Positions 8,331 to 17,018 of a DNA stretch of 64,000 nucleotides are shown in pieces (position 1 is the first letter of the stretch; each line of letters begins with the position of its first letter). The DNA comes from Leptospira sp. WS39.C2 (GTDB lineage: Bacteria > Spirochaetota > Leptospiria > Leptospirales > Leptospiraceae): NCBI RefSeq assembly GCF_040833965.1, contig NZ_CP162142.1:3268001-3332000 (forward strand), in the 5' to 3' direction. The translations under genes were made by a program, and so were the position numbers. The notes under the pieces are model-generated. The model searched no databases, was not told where the DNA came from, and was given only the letters and a program-made list of their open reading frames with translations.

Positions 8331-9110
8331 TCAATTCAAATTGCTCAGCATACGATCCACCGACCGACTCAACTTTTTTAAAATGAAATCGGGTGCTATT
8401 CTGCTCATCATTTTAAGCTGGTTACTTTGGCCTGGCCGAATTTCGAATCGATCATTCGTTATGCCGTCGACAGCGACTTTCACCATGTCTTCGACCTTCA
8501 TGATCGAAATACCCTTACTATCTTCTTCGGAGAAGTCTCCGAGAAGTTCGGTTTGAGTTGCAGGTGGAGCGAGTTCAAAGACTTTCACTTTGGTATTTTT
8601 TAGCTGTACACGTAGAGAGAGTGTATACGAGTGAAGTCCCGCTTTAGTGGCGCAATAAATCGGAGAACCAGGGAGTGGAACAAACGCAAGTCCTGAGGTC
8701 ACGTTAACAATTGCCGCGATAGATTTAGTTTTAAGGTGCGGCAAAAACTGTTTCACCATTCTTATTGGACCATTGAGATTAATTTCGATTTCTTGGGTAA
8801 GGTCAGTCAAATTTCCAGACGTGTCGTGGACATTAATTGTCTTCATGATGCCGGCGTTATTGATCAAAATATTTAAATCAGGAAATTGTTTTGTAACTTG
8901 TTCGTACAGTGCATCAATCGCTTTGGGATCGCTCACATCGCATTGAATTGTATGAACCTTTGGGAAACTTTTTTTAGTATGTTCGAGCTTTTGTAAATCA
9001 CGTCCAATGACGATGATCGAGTTATCGAGTGCGCTTAGTTGCTTGATAAATTAAAAGCCTATTCCACTTGTGCCACCTGTGATTAATATCGTATTCTTTG
9101 TTAACTTCAT
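8331..9110 (-). pseudogene. short-chain dehydrogenase with in-frame stop at codon 20
   Basis: The full frame starts at ATG 9110 behind GGAGG and begins MKLTKNTILITGGTSGIGF, the SDR cofactor site. The next codon is TAA (9053-9051), after which FIKQLSALDNSIIVIGRD continues in the same frame. The rest is a normal classical SDR: NNAGI, the catalytic serine in VNVTSGLAF, and YCATKAG with Tyr/Lys. One base change (for example GAA to TAA) explains it. Restart at the GTG near 8936 would drop the nucleotide-binding loop, so the product is probably inactive. It is the last gene of a TetR-oxidoreductase-SDR operon. Confidence 0.85.
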
Positions 9111-9189
9111 AAAATACCTCCGAAAATTAATTCGCCTTTATTAAGGCTTGTTAGGTTTTTTCTAAAAAATACTTTTCAGCCGCACGAAC

Positions 9190-10149
9190 TTAAGCTGAAA
9201 ATGCTTCACTCAATAGATCTAGTGCAGCCGTCGCACCTGCCCATTGACCAGTCGAAAGAGCACCAACTACCGAATGTTGCATTGACATGCTGTCACCTCC
9301 GGCATAAACTCCAGGAACACTCGTTCGATTTGCTTCATCGACTTTGTAGAGTCCTTTTTCATCTTTGTCGCAACCCAAACTCTCACCGACATCAGACTTC
9401 ATCTTAAACGGCATTGGGCCACCACCCAAAATCGCTTCGAGTTCAAATCGTTCCCCTCCCGCAATCACAGCTCGTAAAGAATCCCCATCGTGGATCATCT
9501 TTTCCACAGGTAGTTCGATAATGCGCACATTTTTGCGTTGGAAAATTTCGATTTGCTCTGCAGTCAGCTCACTTTTCCCGTTAGTGAACAACGTGACCTC
9601 AGAAGCCACTCCGTAAATCATTGGTATGAAGCGCATGATCGCAGCGCCTTTAGCAAATACACCGATTCTTTCACCACGGTGTTCATAAGCATGGCAGAAC
9701 GGACAGTGGAACACGGATTTGCCCCATAGTTCTTGCATACCAGGGATCGGTGGCAATCGATCTTCTACCCCGTAGGCAAGTATAACCTTCTTAACTTTCA
9801 ATGAAGACTGATTTGAGAGCGTGGCCTCAAATCCTCCTTGGATCTTCACAACTGAGTTAACCGCTCCCTCGTAAAAGTGAATGGTGTCGTACCTTTCAAT
9901 ATCCTTTCTTGCTTTCTTTCGCCATTCTAAAGGGGATAGACCTTCATAACTTGGAAAATTATGCATATGCGCAGCTTTTAGATTTCTCGGGCGAAAGTCG
10001 TCGCAAACCAAGGCCGTTCGCCGCAATCGTCCCAACGACATAGCCGCTCCTAATCCAGCAGGGCCAGCCCCGATGATCAAAACCTCGGTATCCCACTTTA
10101 TTTCTTCACCTTTGTTAGTTACTTGAACTGTAGTTTTAACAAAACTCAT
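9190..10149 (-). CDS. thioredoxin-reductase-like FAD/NAD(P) oxidoreductase
   Basis: A 319-residue flavoprotein with the two-dinucleotide-domain fold of low-molecular-weight thioredoxin reductases. It has TEVLIIGAGPAGLGAAMSLG for FAD, a CPFC redox pair in VFHCPFCHAYEH, and TSVPGVYAGGDSMSMQHSVV near the C-terminus. The NAD(P) loop IGVFAKGAAIMRF is degenerate, so NADPH use is not certain; relatives next to TetR genes often oxidise small molecules. ATG 10149 has an excellent AAGGAGAATGAG site, so the longer frame to 10251 is rejected. The gene starts one base after the TetR stop, hence one operon. Confidence 0.85.
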   Translation of the reverse strand: MSFVKTTVQVTNKGEEIKWDTEVLIIGAGPAGLGAAMSLGRLRRTALVCDDFRPRNLKAAHMHNFPSYEGLSPLEWRKKARKDIERYDTIHFYEGAVNSVVKIQGGFEATLSNQSSLKVKKVILAYGVEDRLPPIPGMQELWGKSVFHCPFCHAYEHRGERIGVFAKGAAIMRFIPMIYGVASEVTLFTNGKSELTAEQIEIFQRKNVRIIELPVEKMIHDGDSLRAVIAGGERFELEAILGGGPMPFKMKSDVGESLGCDKDEKGLYKVDEANRTSVPGVYAGGDSMSMQHSVVGALSTGQWAGATAALDLLSEAFSA

Positions 10150-10150
10150 C

Positions 10151-10810
10151 TCATTCTCCTTGTATAATTTTTGTAGATGATAACAAACTGGACTGAACAT
10201 TTCGCCAAGCCGCTTCCAGAGCGGAAAGGCTATTGAATCCATCTTTCCCAACCAAAAAATTCAAACGACCTTCTATGAGAAACATTGACAGACCATGGAT
10301 CGACGACCACATCTGCACTGCGATGGCGTTAATGTCCTGACTGTTTTTATCTGGAAAAAATTCCGAAACCGATAAACGCAAACTCTCAAAGCTTTCCTTG
10401 GTGGCTGATTTTAAATCTGGATAATCAGCGTCGAGTCTCGATCCAAACATAACTTTGTAGAGTGCCGGATTGTTTTTAGCGAATCGTAGATACTCAACAG
10501 AAGCAATCGAACATGGATTTTCTGTGTCCTTGGGCATAGTCAGAAATTTGGTCCGTATTTTTGAAGACAAGGTTTGAAATCCTTCAACGGCAAGACTGGT
10601 CAATAGACCATTGGCATCCTTAAAATGATGTGCAGGAGCATTTGGCGAGACACCTGCGCGGGCCGCACACTTACGTAAACTAAATCCTTCATATCCAACC
10701 TCTTCAAGAATTTCTGAAGCTGCGACCAAAAGAGCGCGCTTAAGATCTCCGTGATGATAATCTGCTTTTTGAGGAATTATTTTTTTCGTTTTCTCTTTTT
10801 TTGCGACCAT
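10151..10810 (-). CDS. TetR/AcrR family regulator, WHG type
   Basis: A 219-residue repressor. The helix-turn-helix is YHHGDLKRALLVAASEIL then SLRKCAARAGVSPNAPAHHF, and the C-terminal domain contains WSSIHGLSMFL, the WHG signature. It is the first gene of an operon with a flavin oxidoreductase and an SDR. Directly upstream lies a long perfect inverted repeat plus a third half-site, so autorepression is expected. The helix-turn-helix and operator core both resemble those of the TetR gene at 1.5-2.2 kb. The 8.3-10.8 kb block looks by eye somewhat richer in G+C than its flanks, hinting at later acquisition. Confidence 0.88.
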   Translation of the reverse strand: MVAKKEKTKKIIPQKADYHHGDLKRALLVAASEILEEVGYEGFSLRKCAARAGVSPNAPAHHFKDANGLLTSLAVEGFQTLSSKIRTKFLTMPKDTENPCSIASVEYLRFAKNNPALYKVMFGSRLDADYPDLKSATKESFESLRLSVSEFFPDKNSQDINAIAVQMWSSIHGLSMFLIEGRLNFLVGKDGFNSLSALEAAWRNVQSSLLSSTKIIQGE

Positions 10811-10828
10811 GTAACAATTTTTTCATCC

Positions 10829-10911
10829 ATCTATACACTGTCAAGATATAAATCTAAAATATCTTGACAGTGTATAGATTTAATCACTAATTATGTATAC
10901 AGTGTCAAGAT
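10829..10911. promoter_or_regulatory. 21-bp inverted-repeat operator plus a third half-site
   Basis: Perfect 21-base arms occupy 10829-10849 and 10859-10879, separated by nine bases; their core is CTATACACTGTCAAGAT and its complement. A third copy, GTATACAGTGTCAAGAT, lies at 10895-10911 and matches 15 of 17 core bases. Each half contains TTGACA, so repressor binding would cover a -35 element. It sits 18 bases before the TetR start. The repeats are plain; the regulator assignment is inferred from position. Confidence 0.75.
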
Positions 10912-11148
10912 TTATTATATAAATAAAGCGGTTTTAAGCTGACGGACATCTTTTAATTATCAATCTGTCGCGAATTGGGAGCACCAAGTAAAATTTGAAA
11001 GGAACATTCTTGTAAAAACCTTTAGGAGAATCCTATATGGTTAATGAAAACCCACTATAAATAAGTGATCGCTAAAGAAATTTATGAATTTGTAAAATGA
11101 AGTATAAGTTACAAAGTTTACCGAAGTCTAATTCCTTGGATTTTATCA
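10912..11148. other. intergenic stretch, no gene supported
   Basis: AT-rich. It holds only an eight-codon ATG frame at 11037-11060 behind AGGAGAA, too short to support as a gene. No hairpin or RNA gene recognised. Confidence 0.4.
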
Positions 11149-11739
11149 ATGACACAATTTAAAAACATCGCAATTTACTGCGGCTCATCCTCAGGCACTG
11201 CTCCTTCCTTTGCCAAAGAAGCCTACCGACTGGGCGAAACACTCGCAAAACATTCCATTGGAATTGTGTATGGTGGTGCGAGTGTCGGCCTTATGGGAGA
11301 AGTGGCAAACGGTTGTTTGGCGAAACAGGGAAAAGTCATTGGTGTGATTCCTACATTTTTGAAACGAAAGGAAATTGAACATATAGGGCTAACAGAACTC
11401 ATACAAGTGGAATCCATGCATGAAAGAAAACGAATTATGTTTGAACGTTCGGATGCCTTTGTTGTGTTACCTGGTGGGTTTGGCACCATGGAGGAATTTT
11501 TTGAAGTGGTGACTTGGGCACAACTCGGCCTTCACAACAAACCCATTGTGGTATTGAATTGGAATGGGTTTTACGACCCTCTAGTTAAGATGTTCCAAAC
11601 CATGGTGGAATCTGGTTTTTTGAAAAAGGAAAATTTGGATCTCGTGGTTGTCCTAAAGGAATCAGACGAAGTGCTCACTCATTTACGAAACTATTCCCCG
11701 TCTAAGACAGAGAAATGGTTGTCGGAAGATACCATCTAA
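11149..11739 (+). CDS. LOG-family phosphoribohydrolase
   Basis: Lysine-decarboxylase-like/LOG protein of 196 residues. These cytoplasmic enzymes release a base from nucleoside 5'-monophosphates (cytokinin activation in plants; nucleotide turnover in bacteria). The signature PGGFGTMEEFFEVVTWAQLG is intact near residues 105-125 and the conserved Arg pair appears in MHERKRIMFERSDAF. N-terminal CGSSSG and GIVYGGASVGLMG form the nucleotide-binding loops. Length is normal. A secreted-protein gene follows 31 bases downstream. Confidence 0.9.
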   Translation: MTQFKNIAIYCGSSSGTAPSFAKEAYRLGETLAKHSIGIVYGGASVGLMGEVANGCLAKQGKVIGVIPTFLKRKEIEHIGLTELIQVESMHERKRIMFERSDAFVVLPGGFGTMEEFFEVVTWAQLGLHNKPIVVLNWNGFYDPLVKMFQTMVESGFLKKENLDLVVVLKESDEVLTHLRNYSPSKTEKWLSEDTI

Positions 11740-11770
11740 TAGAGATTCACTGGGAAGGAAAACCAAGTTT

Positions 11771-12583
11771 ATGTTGTCTCGGCCACGTCCAAATCAAATT
11801 CTAAAAGTACTTTCTGTCATCCTTGGGTTTTCCGTTTTGATCGGACTCATTCCCTCTCTCATTGCGAACCCTGACCAATTTGAAGGGGACATTTATTACT
11901 ATGATACAGTGGGCCAAAACCGTAACCGGCCACCACAAAGGCCACACCCAGATCTACATGTTCCCACCGTCCCCGTCAAACATGGAGTCACTGTATTTTC
12001 CAATTCACCTACAGATAAAACTGCCTACCCTTACCTCCAAACAACGATTAACTTTGTGGAAGGCCATTTGTCTTTTAAGGCATTTTTATCCGATGGCAGC
12101 GAAGTCTCGTATTCTACAAGAGGGGAACATGTTCGTTACTCTAAATGTAACGGTGACCTTTGTATCATCGTATCCCAAAAGAATGTGTTAGGTGTTAGTA
12201 ATACAAGTACCGAATGGGAAAAAGGCCATATCTTTGGTGAAGAACGTTACGAAGTTGCCATGGGTCACAAAGCAGCCCTTGTCGCAAGTGATCGAAAACT
12301 TTACCTATTCAATAGTTATACGAACCATTGGGAAACCATAAGCCTTGAACAAGAAACCCTAAGTGCTTTTGCCAATCTCTATGACAAAGTGGCCATCATC
12401 ACAACACGTCGTATCCTTGTGATCGACCTACCAAGAGAAGTACAATTTGAACAAAACTTATTACTCCGACGCATTTCTCAATTTGAATTACGAGATGGGT
12501 TCATGAATTTTTACGCTGGCAGTAAACTCTGGATGTTCCGCCACCAGACAGAGGCATTCGAAGAAGTGGATTTAACGGACTAA
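11771..12583 (+). CDS. hypothetical exported protein
   Basis: A 270-residue protein with one hydrophobic N-terminal segment (residues 11-31, LKVLSVILGFSVLIGLIPSL), acting as signal peptide or anchor. The rest is beta-rich with repeated short strands such as HVRYSKCNGDLCIIVSQ, KAALVASDRKLYLFNS and KVAIITTRRILVID, suggesting a small propeller-like or repeated beta domain. I do not recognise the family. Two cysteines (CNGDLC) could form a disulphide. Possibly cotranscribed with the LOG gene. Confidence 0.65.
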   Translation: MLSRPRPNQILKVLSVILGFSVLIGLIPSLIANPDQFEGDIYYYDTVGQNRNRPPQRPHPDLHVPTVPVKHGVTVFSNSPTDKTAYPYLQTTINFVEGHLSFKAFLSDGSEVSYSTRGEHVRYSKCNGDLCIIVSQKNVLGVSNTSTEWEKGHIFGEERYEVAMGHKAALVASDRKLYLFNSYTNHWETISLEQETLSAFANLYDKVAIITTRRILVIDLPREVQFEQNLLLRRISQFELRDGFMNFYAGSKLWMFRHQTEAFEEVDLTD

Positions 12584-12822
12584 AGGTAGTTCGGCAATAA
12601 GTCGAATTAACCAGCAGATTTAATAACAATATCCCTTACTGTTCCTTTCCTATTTTAGTTTGTAGCATAATCCATTAATATTTCTAAATAATAGTCTTAA
12701 CAAAACGACAATACTTGTACTTGCAAATATTCTAATACTCAAATTGAATTATTGATTCACAAAATCGTAGATTAGTGAAATTTAGTGACTAAAATATTTC
12801 CCTTAATTGTTAAATGGTATAG

Positions 12823-14007
12823 ATGCAATATTTTCCTACTTTTTTTCTCTTATTATTTATCTTTTTGAATTCGTGTAACGACCGGTCTACCGATAAAGAT
12901 TTGTTACCTTTAGTTTTTTCCAATTTACTTGTAAATCCGATAAATTCTGGTCTTGAAGACAAGTTCCAATCCACTCAGGTTAGTACCTATTATAGAAAAG
13001 ATGGAAACATTGAATTCCAAGACATTCTCATCGAATATAAATTGAAATCATCTATAGATACTTCGGAAACTGTAGAAGCTTTTATTGGGAATCCTGATGA
13101 AATTTCTTATAATACACAAACGAATCAAATTTCTGGATTTTTCCAACATAAAGAAGATTTAATCCAATCAAATTCTGTTGTATTTTCCTATTCTAATCAT
13201 TCAAAAAAATTCAAAGTATTCTTAACAGTAAAGAAAGAAAATAAAGTGATCTCGTATAGAGAACTGAATACCACTCCGCCAAATCCTCCAACCATCCCTC
13301 CAAATTCCATCACCTTACCTGCAATCAGTTATGAAACCAAACGATCGCTTATTGGAGGTACGGAATACCAAGTGATCCGAGTCAAATTTCAAACAGGTTC
13401 GGATCTATCTGCTTTCAAACAACTGAATGCATATATTGGTAGACCAAGTATCATTACACTTGCAGCTGATAATTTTAATGTGAATCATTATATTTCAGCT
13501 TCGTTTTATAATTCATCAACTGAAAACTTTTTATTTCTAACTCCCGAACTAAACTCATCGTACAAAATTATCGTTGTAGGTTCCACTTCAGATGCAAAAG
13601 GAAATCGAAGTATCGATACAGTTCCTCCTCCCCCACCAGTTTCGCCATGTGTTGGAAGTGTGAATGCTCCTACTATCATTGGAAACTGTGCAACTCATTG
13701 TATGGTTGTCGATTTGGTTGGAAATCAAATGGAATATACATCAAAAGGAATCATCGATACTACAACTGAAGATTATCTTTATTTAGATTCCACCAGTTCT
13801 ACAGTAAGTGGAAGTAATGGACCCGCAAGTTTTACATATACAGAATTATTTGCTCCTATCAACATAGGAACATACCAAACAAACTCAAGAAGCTTTGATG
13901 TCACGACCTATCATGAGGGATGTCTTGTTCTTTCTTCCTATTTTGTGAAAGATGGACCAAACGGATTTAGAGACACCTATATTTCAGGAAAAGTAAATGT
14001 ACCGTAA
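12823..14007 (+). CDS. hypothetical lipoprotein
   Basis: A 394-residue exported lipoprotein. A hydrophobic leader ends in a spirochaete-type lipobox FLNSC with the lipidated Cys at about residue 18, followed by NDRSTDKD. Residues 145-165 are proline-rich (TPPNPPTIPPNSITLP), a linker between two beta-rich halves, and a second proline run (PPPPPVSPC) precedes a C-terminal domain with several cysteines. No family recognised. It stands alone between AT-rich gaps of 239 and 289 bases with no other feature seen in the first. Confidence 0.7.
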   Translation: MQYFPTFFLLLFIFLNSCNDRSTDKDLLPLVFSNLLVNPINSGLEDKFQSTQVSTYYRKDGNIEFQDILIEYKLKSSIDTSETVEAFIGNPDEISYNTQTNQISGFFQHKEDLIQSNSVVFSYSNHSKKFKVFLTVKKENKVISYRELNTTPPNPPTIPPNSITLPAISYETKRSLIGGTEYQVIRVKFQTGSDLSAFKQLNAYIGRPSIITLAADNFNVNHYISASFYNSSTENFLFLTPELNSSYKIIVVGSTSDAKGNRSIDTVPPPPPVSPCVGSVNAPTIIGNCATHCMVVDLVGNQMEYTSKGIIDTTTEDYLYLDSTSSTVSGSNGPASFTYTELFAPINIGTYQTNSRSFDVTTYHEGCLVLSSYFVKDGPNGFRDTYISGKVNVP

Positions 14008-14129
14008 CGGTCTTTGTACTAAAAAATGCAAATTTACAAAATCTCATTGAAAGTTTGATTCATTTGAGAAAATAGTTACCGAAACAAATTAGAATCAAAT
14101 CTACAAACAATAAAAATTATAAAATAGTT

Positions 14130-14158
14130 TTGACTACAAAGTTACTTACTTGATAAAA
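14130..14158 (+). promoter_or_regulatory. candidate promoter for the methyltransferase-like lipoprotein
   Basis: TTGACT at 14130-14135, a 16-base spacer, then GATAAA at 14152-14157. About 140 bases upstream of the ATG, so the leader would be long. Based on consensus match only; nothing else is seen in 14008-14296. Confidence 0.3.
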
Positions 14159-14296
14159 TTCCGCATACTCAAGTGAAGATCATGAGAATTGAATCACTTA
14201 TATCGGGATTGAATTTGGAAATTGGTATTGATTCATGGAAAAACTGTGACTTAGTTCCTATTAGGATGATTCAAAATTCTTAGACCAAGATACCTC

Positions 14297-15028
14297 ATGA
14301 ATGAAATCAATAGTCAATCCACCCGATCTAGATTCATCCGGCTTGTTTTCATATTTGTTTTCTCTTTCTATTTCCTCCTGGCTTGTGATCAAAATGGTTC
14401 GCCAGAACAAACTGCATTTGAAAAGGTATATGAAGAAAAAAAATGGGGAGAGGGATCAGGCATTGGCTCTTGGCCGGAGAATGCGGGCCCATATCTCAAA
14501 CTCCTTCAAGAATATTTAAATGATCCAAAATACAATACTATTGTAGATCTTGGTTGTGGTGATTGGCGACTGATGGAAACCATGATCATTCCAAAAGAAA
14601 AAAATTATGTGGGATATGATCTTGTATCTTCGCTCATTGAACAAAACACAAAAAAATATTCCAAAAAAAACATCACATTCAAAGTTGTACGACAATTAAG
14701 TGACATACGGAATGTATCAGCTGACCTACTCATCGTAAAAGACGTATTACACCATTGGCCTACTTCCCATATAAACTATTTTCTAAAAGAAATACTACCT
14801 AACTATCGATATGCGCTCATCACAAATGATTATAATTTATATGCATTGAATCAGGACATAGATTTTGGAGAGTTTCGTCCTATCAATTTACAAAAAGCAC
14901 CATTTATTCAGATGAGTGGCCTGCAAGTGGTTTTTGATTATCCATCTCATGGAATCATAAAACGAGTTTACGTGTACAAGAATCCCCGCCAAACAGAAGC
15001 AACCGAAGGAGTGGGTGGTACAAAATAA
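14297..15028 (+). CDS. class I SAM-methyltransferase-fold protein with lipobox
   Basis: The N-terminus is a lipoprotein signal: basic residues, a run FIRLVFIFVFSFYFLLA and Cys30. The remainder is a recognisable class I methyltransferase: motif I VDLGCGDWRLM near residue 80, motif II VGYDLVSSLIEQN, and motif IV LLIVKDVLHHWP. SAM is not normally available outside the cytoplasm, so either the leader is an inner-membrane anchor facing the cytoplasm, or the enzyme lost its role after export, or it binds another ligand. The ATG and signal are in one frame, so the fusion is not an ORF artefact. Substrate unknown. Confidence 0.72.
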   Translation: MNEINSQSTRSRFIRLVFIFVFSFYFLLACDQNGSPEQTAFEKVYEEKKWGEGSGIGSWPENAGPYLKLLQEYLNDPKYNTIVDLGCGDWRLMETMIIPKEKNYVGYDLVSSLIEQNTKKYSKKNITFKVVRQLSDIRNVSADLLIVKDVLHHWPTSHINYFLKEILPNYRYALITNDYNLYALNQDIDFGEFRPINLQKAPFIQMSGLQVVFDYPSHGIIKRVYVYKNPRQTEATEGVGGTK

Positions 15029-15075
15029 GAGAAATTTCTGATTTAATTTTTCGTTATTTTTGTTTCGGAAGATAC

Positions 15076-15212
15076 GGGCGCCTCACATAGATTAGCTCAA
15101 AGATCTCAGATTGTGTAAGTGACCGCGCTTTCCGCTCCAATCTTTCCAATCAGATTGTATACTTGGATCCAATGTTTAAGGAAAGGATTTTCGCTGCAAT
15201 CGCTGGCGCAGG
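15076..15212 (-). repeat. interspersed repeat, copy 1
   Basis: Three conserved blocks with variable spacers: GGGCGCCTC (15076-15084), a 27-base block at 15121-15147 beginning GACCGCGCTTTCCGC, and a 33-base block at 15180-15212 beginning GGAAAGGATTTTCGC. All three recur in inverted orientation and with nearly the same spacing at 35819-35956. Both copies lie between convergent genes. No coding potential. The rest of 15029-15422 shows nothing further. Confidence 0.75.
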
Positions 15213-15422
15213 GAACCCCTCTAACATTTGTGCCCTCTCGCTTTTACGGTTTTGCAATGGCAGAGGATACTGAGGGAGCTTACAAGAAGAAACAAAAATC
15301 GTAGTTTGTGGGATGTGGGAGTTTTCATTTTAAGCGATCCTTTGTTGTGGATTGGATGTGCTATAAAGGGTTATAGTGGAAAAAAATTCGTTTCCTAAAA
15401 CTTGCAGTTTACACCCGTAAGA

Positions 15423-16112
15423 CTATTTCGCACAAATAATCGATTTCTTTTCCTTATCATTTGATTCGACTTGTATTCCATTATTTTTATCTGAGTAAAC
15501 ATATTCATAATTTCCCCTCGAAAGCCAGAAGGAAGATTTTCCAATGAGATTTAAATATTTATACACATTCGAACGTGTAAAGTCCGCTAACAAAACTTCC
15601 GGTAGAATTTTACGTTTCTTGTTTTTAGAAAATTTAAGACAATACAATTCTGCTTCCTGAAAACTACCTTCGCCTAAATAGAGGTAGGTGTCATTTTGGG
15701 AGTATTGGTTGAACCAAAGTATCAAACGATTTCTATACAGAGCAAGTTTGTAAAAGAATGTTTTTTCTTTTGGGATACAGTAGGCAAGGCCAACAGGAAT
15801 TGTATTTCTAAAAATGTAGGTTTCATTCTCTTCCAAATTGTATGCCAGATGAAAGTCGAGACTGCCTTCATAACTGGAAGATAATACGATTTTTGAGGAG
15901 TGATTTTTTGCAGCTTCGCGTATGGAACCTATTCCACCAAAAATATCAGCCAGTACAAGTTCCTCAATTACAGGAATCCTTAGACCTGATCGATTGCAGT
16001 CAATTTCGGCTAAAATATAATCAGGTCCATCTGCCTTTCTGATTACGTTTAGATCGAATGGATTTTTGCAGTGAAGGCAAAAAAGGAGGATTAGAAAGTA
16101 GATCTTCTTCAA
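15423..16112 (-). CDS. lipoprotein, possible orphan immunity-type protein
   Basis: A 229-residue lipoprotein: KKIYFLILLFCLHC gives a lipobox with Cys15. The mature part has cysteines (EIDCNRSG, LAYCIPKE, LYCLKFSK) but no recognised domain. The TTG start and first codons (TTG AAG AAG) lie in the junction repeat that abuts the 3' end of the upstream SH3 lipoprotein gene, nine bases away. Position at the downstream end of the peptidase/lipoprotein array, on the same strand, suggests an immunity-type lipoprotein that has lost its partner; this is inference. Confidence 0.6.
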   Translation of the reverse strand: MKKIYFLILLFCLHCKNPFDLNVIRKADGPDYILAEIDCNRSGLRIPVIEELVLADIFGGIGSIREAAKNHSSKIVLSSSYEGSLDFHLAYNLEENETYIFRNTIPVGLAYCIPKEKTFFYKLALYRNRLILWFNQYSQNDTYLYLGEGSFQEAELYCLKFSKNKKRKILPEVLLADFTRSNVYKYLNLIGKSSFWLSRGNYEYVYSDKNNGIQVESNDKEKKSIICAK

Positions 16113-16121
16113 ATCAATCCC
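16104..16121. repeat. junction repeat CTTCTTCAAATCAATCCC, copy B
   Basis: Exact copy of the 18-mer at 25848-25865; the shorter TCAAATCAATCCC core also occurs at 17468-17480. In each case it touches the stop codon of an SH3 lipoprotein gene and marks where homology between modules ends. Confidence 0.7.
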
Positions 16122-17018
16122 TTACTTCCCTTTCCAACCATTTTTCTTTTTCCACACTTCTGCTTTTTCTCGAATGGCAACCACGTCCGGTTCTGCTGGT
16201 GCACGTAGGAAGGCACCGTATACATAACCTTCCGTGCCATCGTCTAACCTCACCTTGCCCCAAGTGCCGTAGTGCGGAAAAACTTCTTCATAGACTTCTG
16301 CATCGGCAATCACCTCGATGGGGGTGTCTTTGTTTAGTTCGGTGATGATTTCTGATTTAACAGATGGTTCTTTACGAACACGGACTTTGTTGTCAGCTAT
16401 TTTGTAGGAACCTGGAGCACGGAAAAAAATTAGATTTCCACAACCTTTTTTACAGGTTTTCTTTTCTTTGATTACTTTTTGAATTTCTCCAGCAGAAGTT
16501 AGCAAAATTTTTTCATCACAAGGATCAAAATGGTAATAACAGGCTACTTCGGAAAGATTTCCGTCATTGTATCGGAAGCCAATACCTGTTAACGCTATAT
16601 CGAAAGCCCGCCCATCTTCAACGATTGGATACATAGGCTCTGCATTCAGAATGCTTTTTATTTTCCCTTCAAGGAAATAGAAGTTTTTTTCCCTTCCACC
16701 TAACGTGGGCAAGAACTTTTCTTTTAGTTCTAAGTCAATATAGAAGGATCTTTGCTTAATGGGCATTCCTGAAGAATTTGACGCGGAGAATGAGACATCA
16801 TAAAATTTTCTCTTCTCTTGATAAACTCTACTTTTTGTAGGAAAACTCTGTAATTCCATTTCTGCTGACAACGGAAATCCAAGATTCTTAAAAAATTGAA
16901 TTTCTTCAATCAACATACTATCCTTAGAATTAGATAGTGAAACTGGTTCGGATTTGGTAGAATTTGAAATGCATGATATAAGCATTAAAGAAATCACAAT
17001 TGAAACGATGGTTTTCAT
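16122..17018 (-). CDS. SH3-domain lipoprotein B, candidate immunity partner
   Basis: A 298-residue lipoprotein (lipobox SLMLISC, Cys16). Residues about 200-298 form a bacterial SH3 domain: VRVRKEPSVKSEIITELNKD then WGKVRLDDGTEGYVYGAFL. The SH3 part is nearly identical to those at 17.5 and 25.9 kb while the N-terminal half differs, especially from copy A. It overlaps the preceding peptidase fragment by four bases (ATGA), as in the other two pairs. Periplasm-facing SH3 domains often bind peptidoglycan or its hydrolases, which fits an inhibitor of the cognate peptidase; not proven. Confidence 0.72.
   Translation of the reverse strand: MKTIVSIVISLMLISCISNSTKSEPVSLSNSKDSMLIEEIQFFKNLGFPLSAEMELQSFPTKSRVYQEKRKFYDVSFSASNSSGMPIKQRSFYIDLELKEKFLPTLGGREKNFYFLEGKIKSILNAEPMYPIVEDGRAFDIALTGIGFRYNDGNLSEVACYYHFDPCDEKILLTSAGEIQKVIKEKKTCKKGCGNLIFFRAPGSYKIADNKVRVRKEPSVKSEIITELNKDTPIEVIADAEVYEEVFPHYGTWGKVRLDDGTEGYVYGAFLRAPAEPDVVAIREKAEVWKKKNGWKGK

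Noticed and set aside
11037..11060. Eight-codon ATG frame behind AGGAGAA
   Set aside because: Too short and no conserved neighbour; no evidence of a leader-peptide attenuator.
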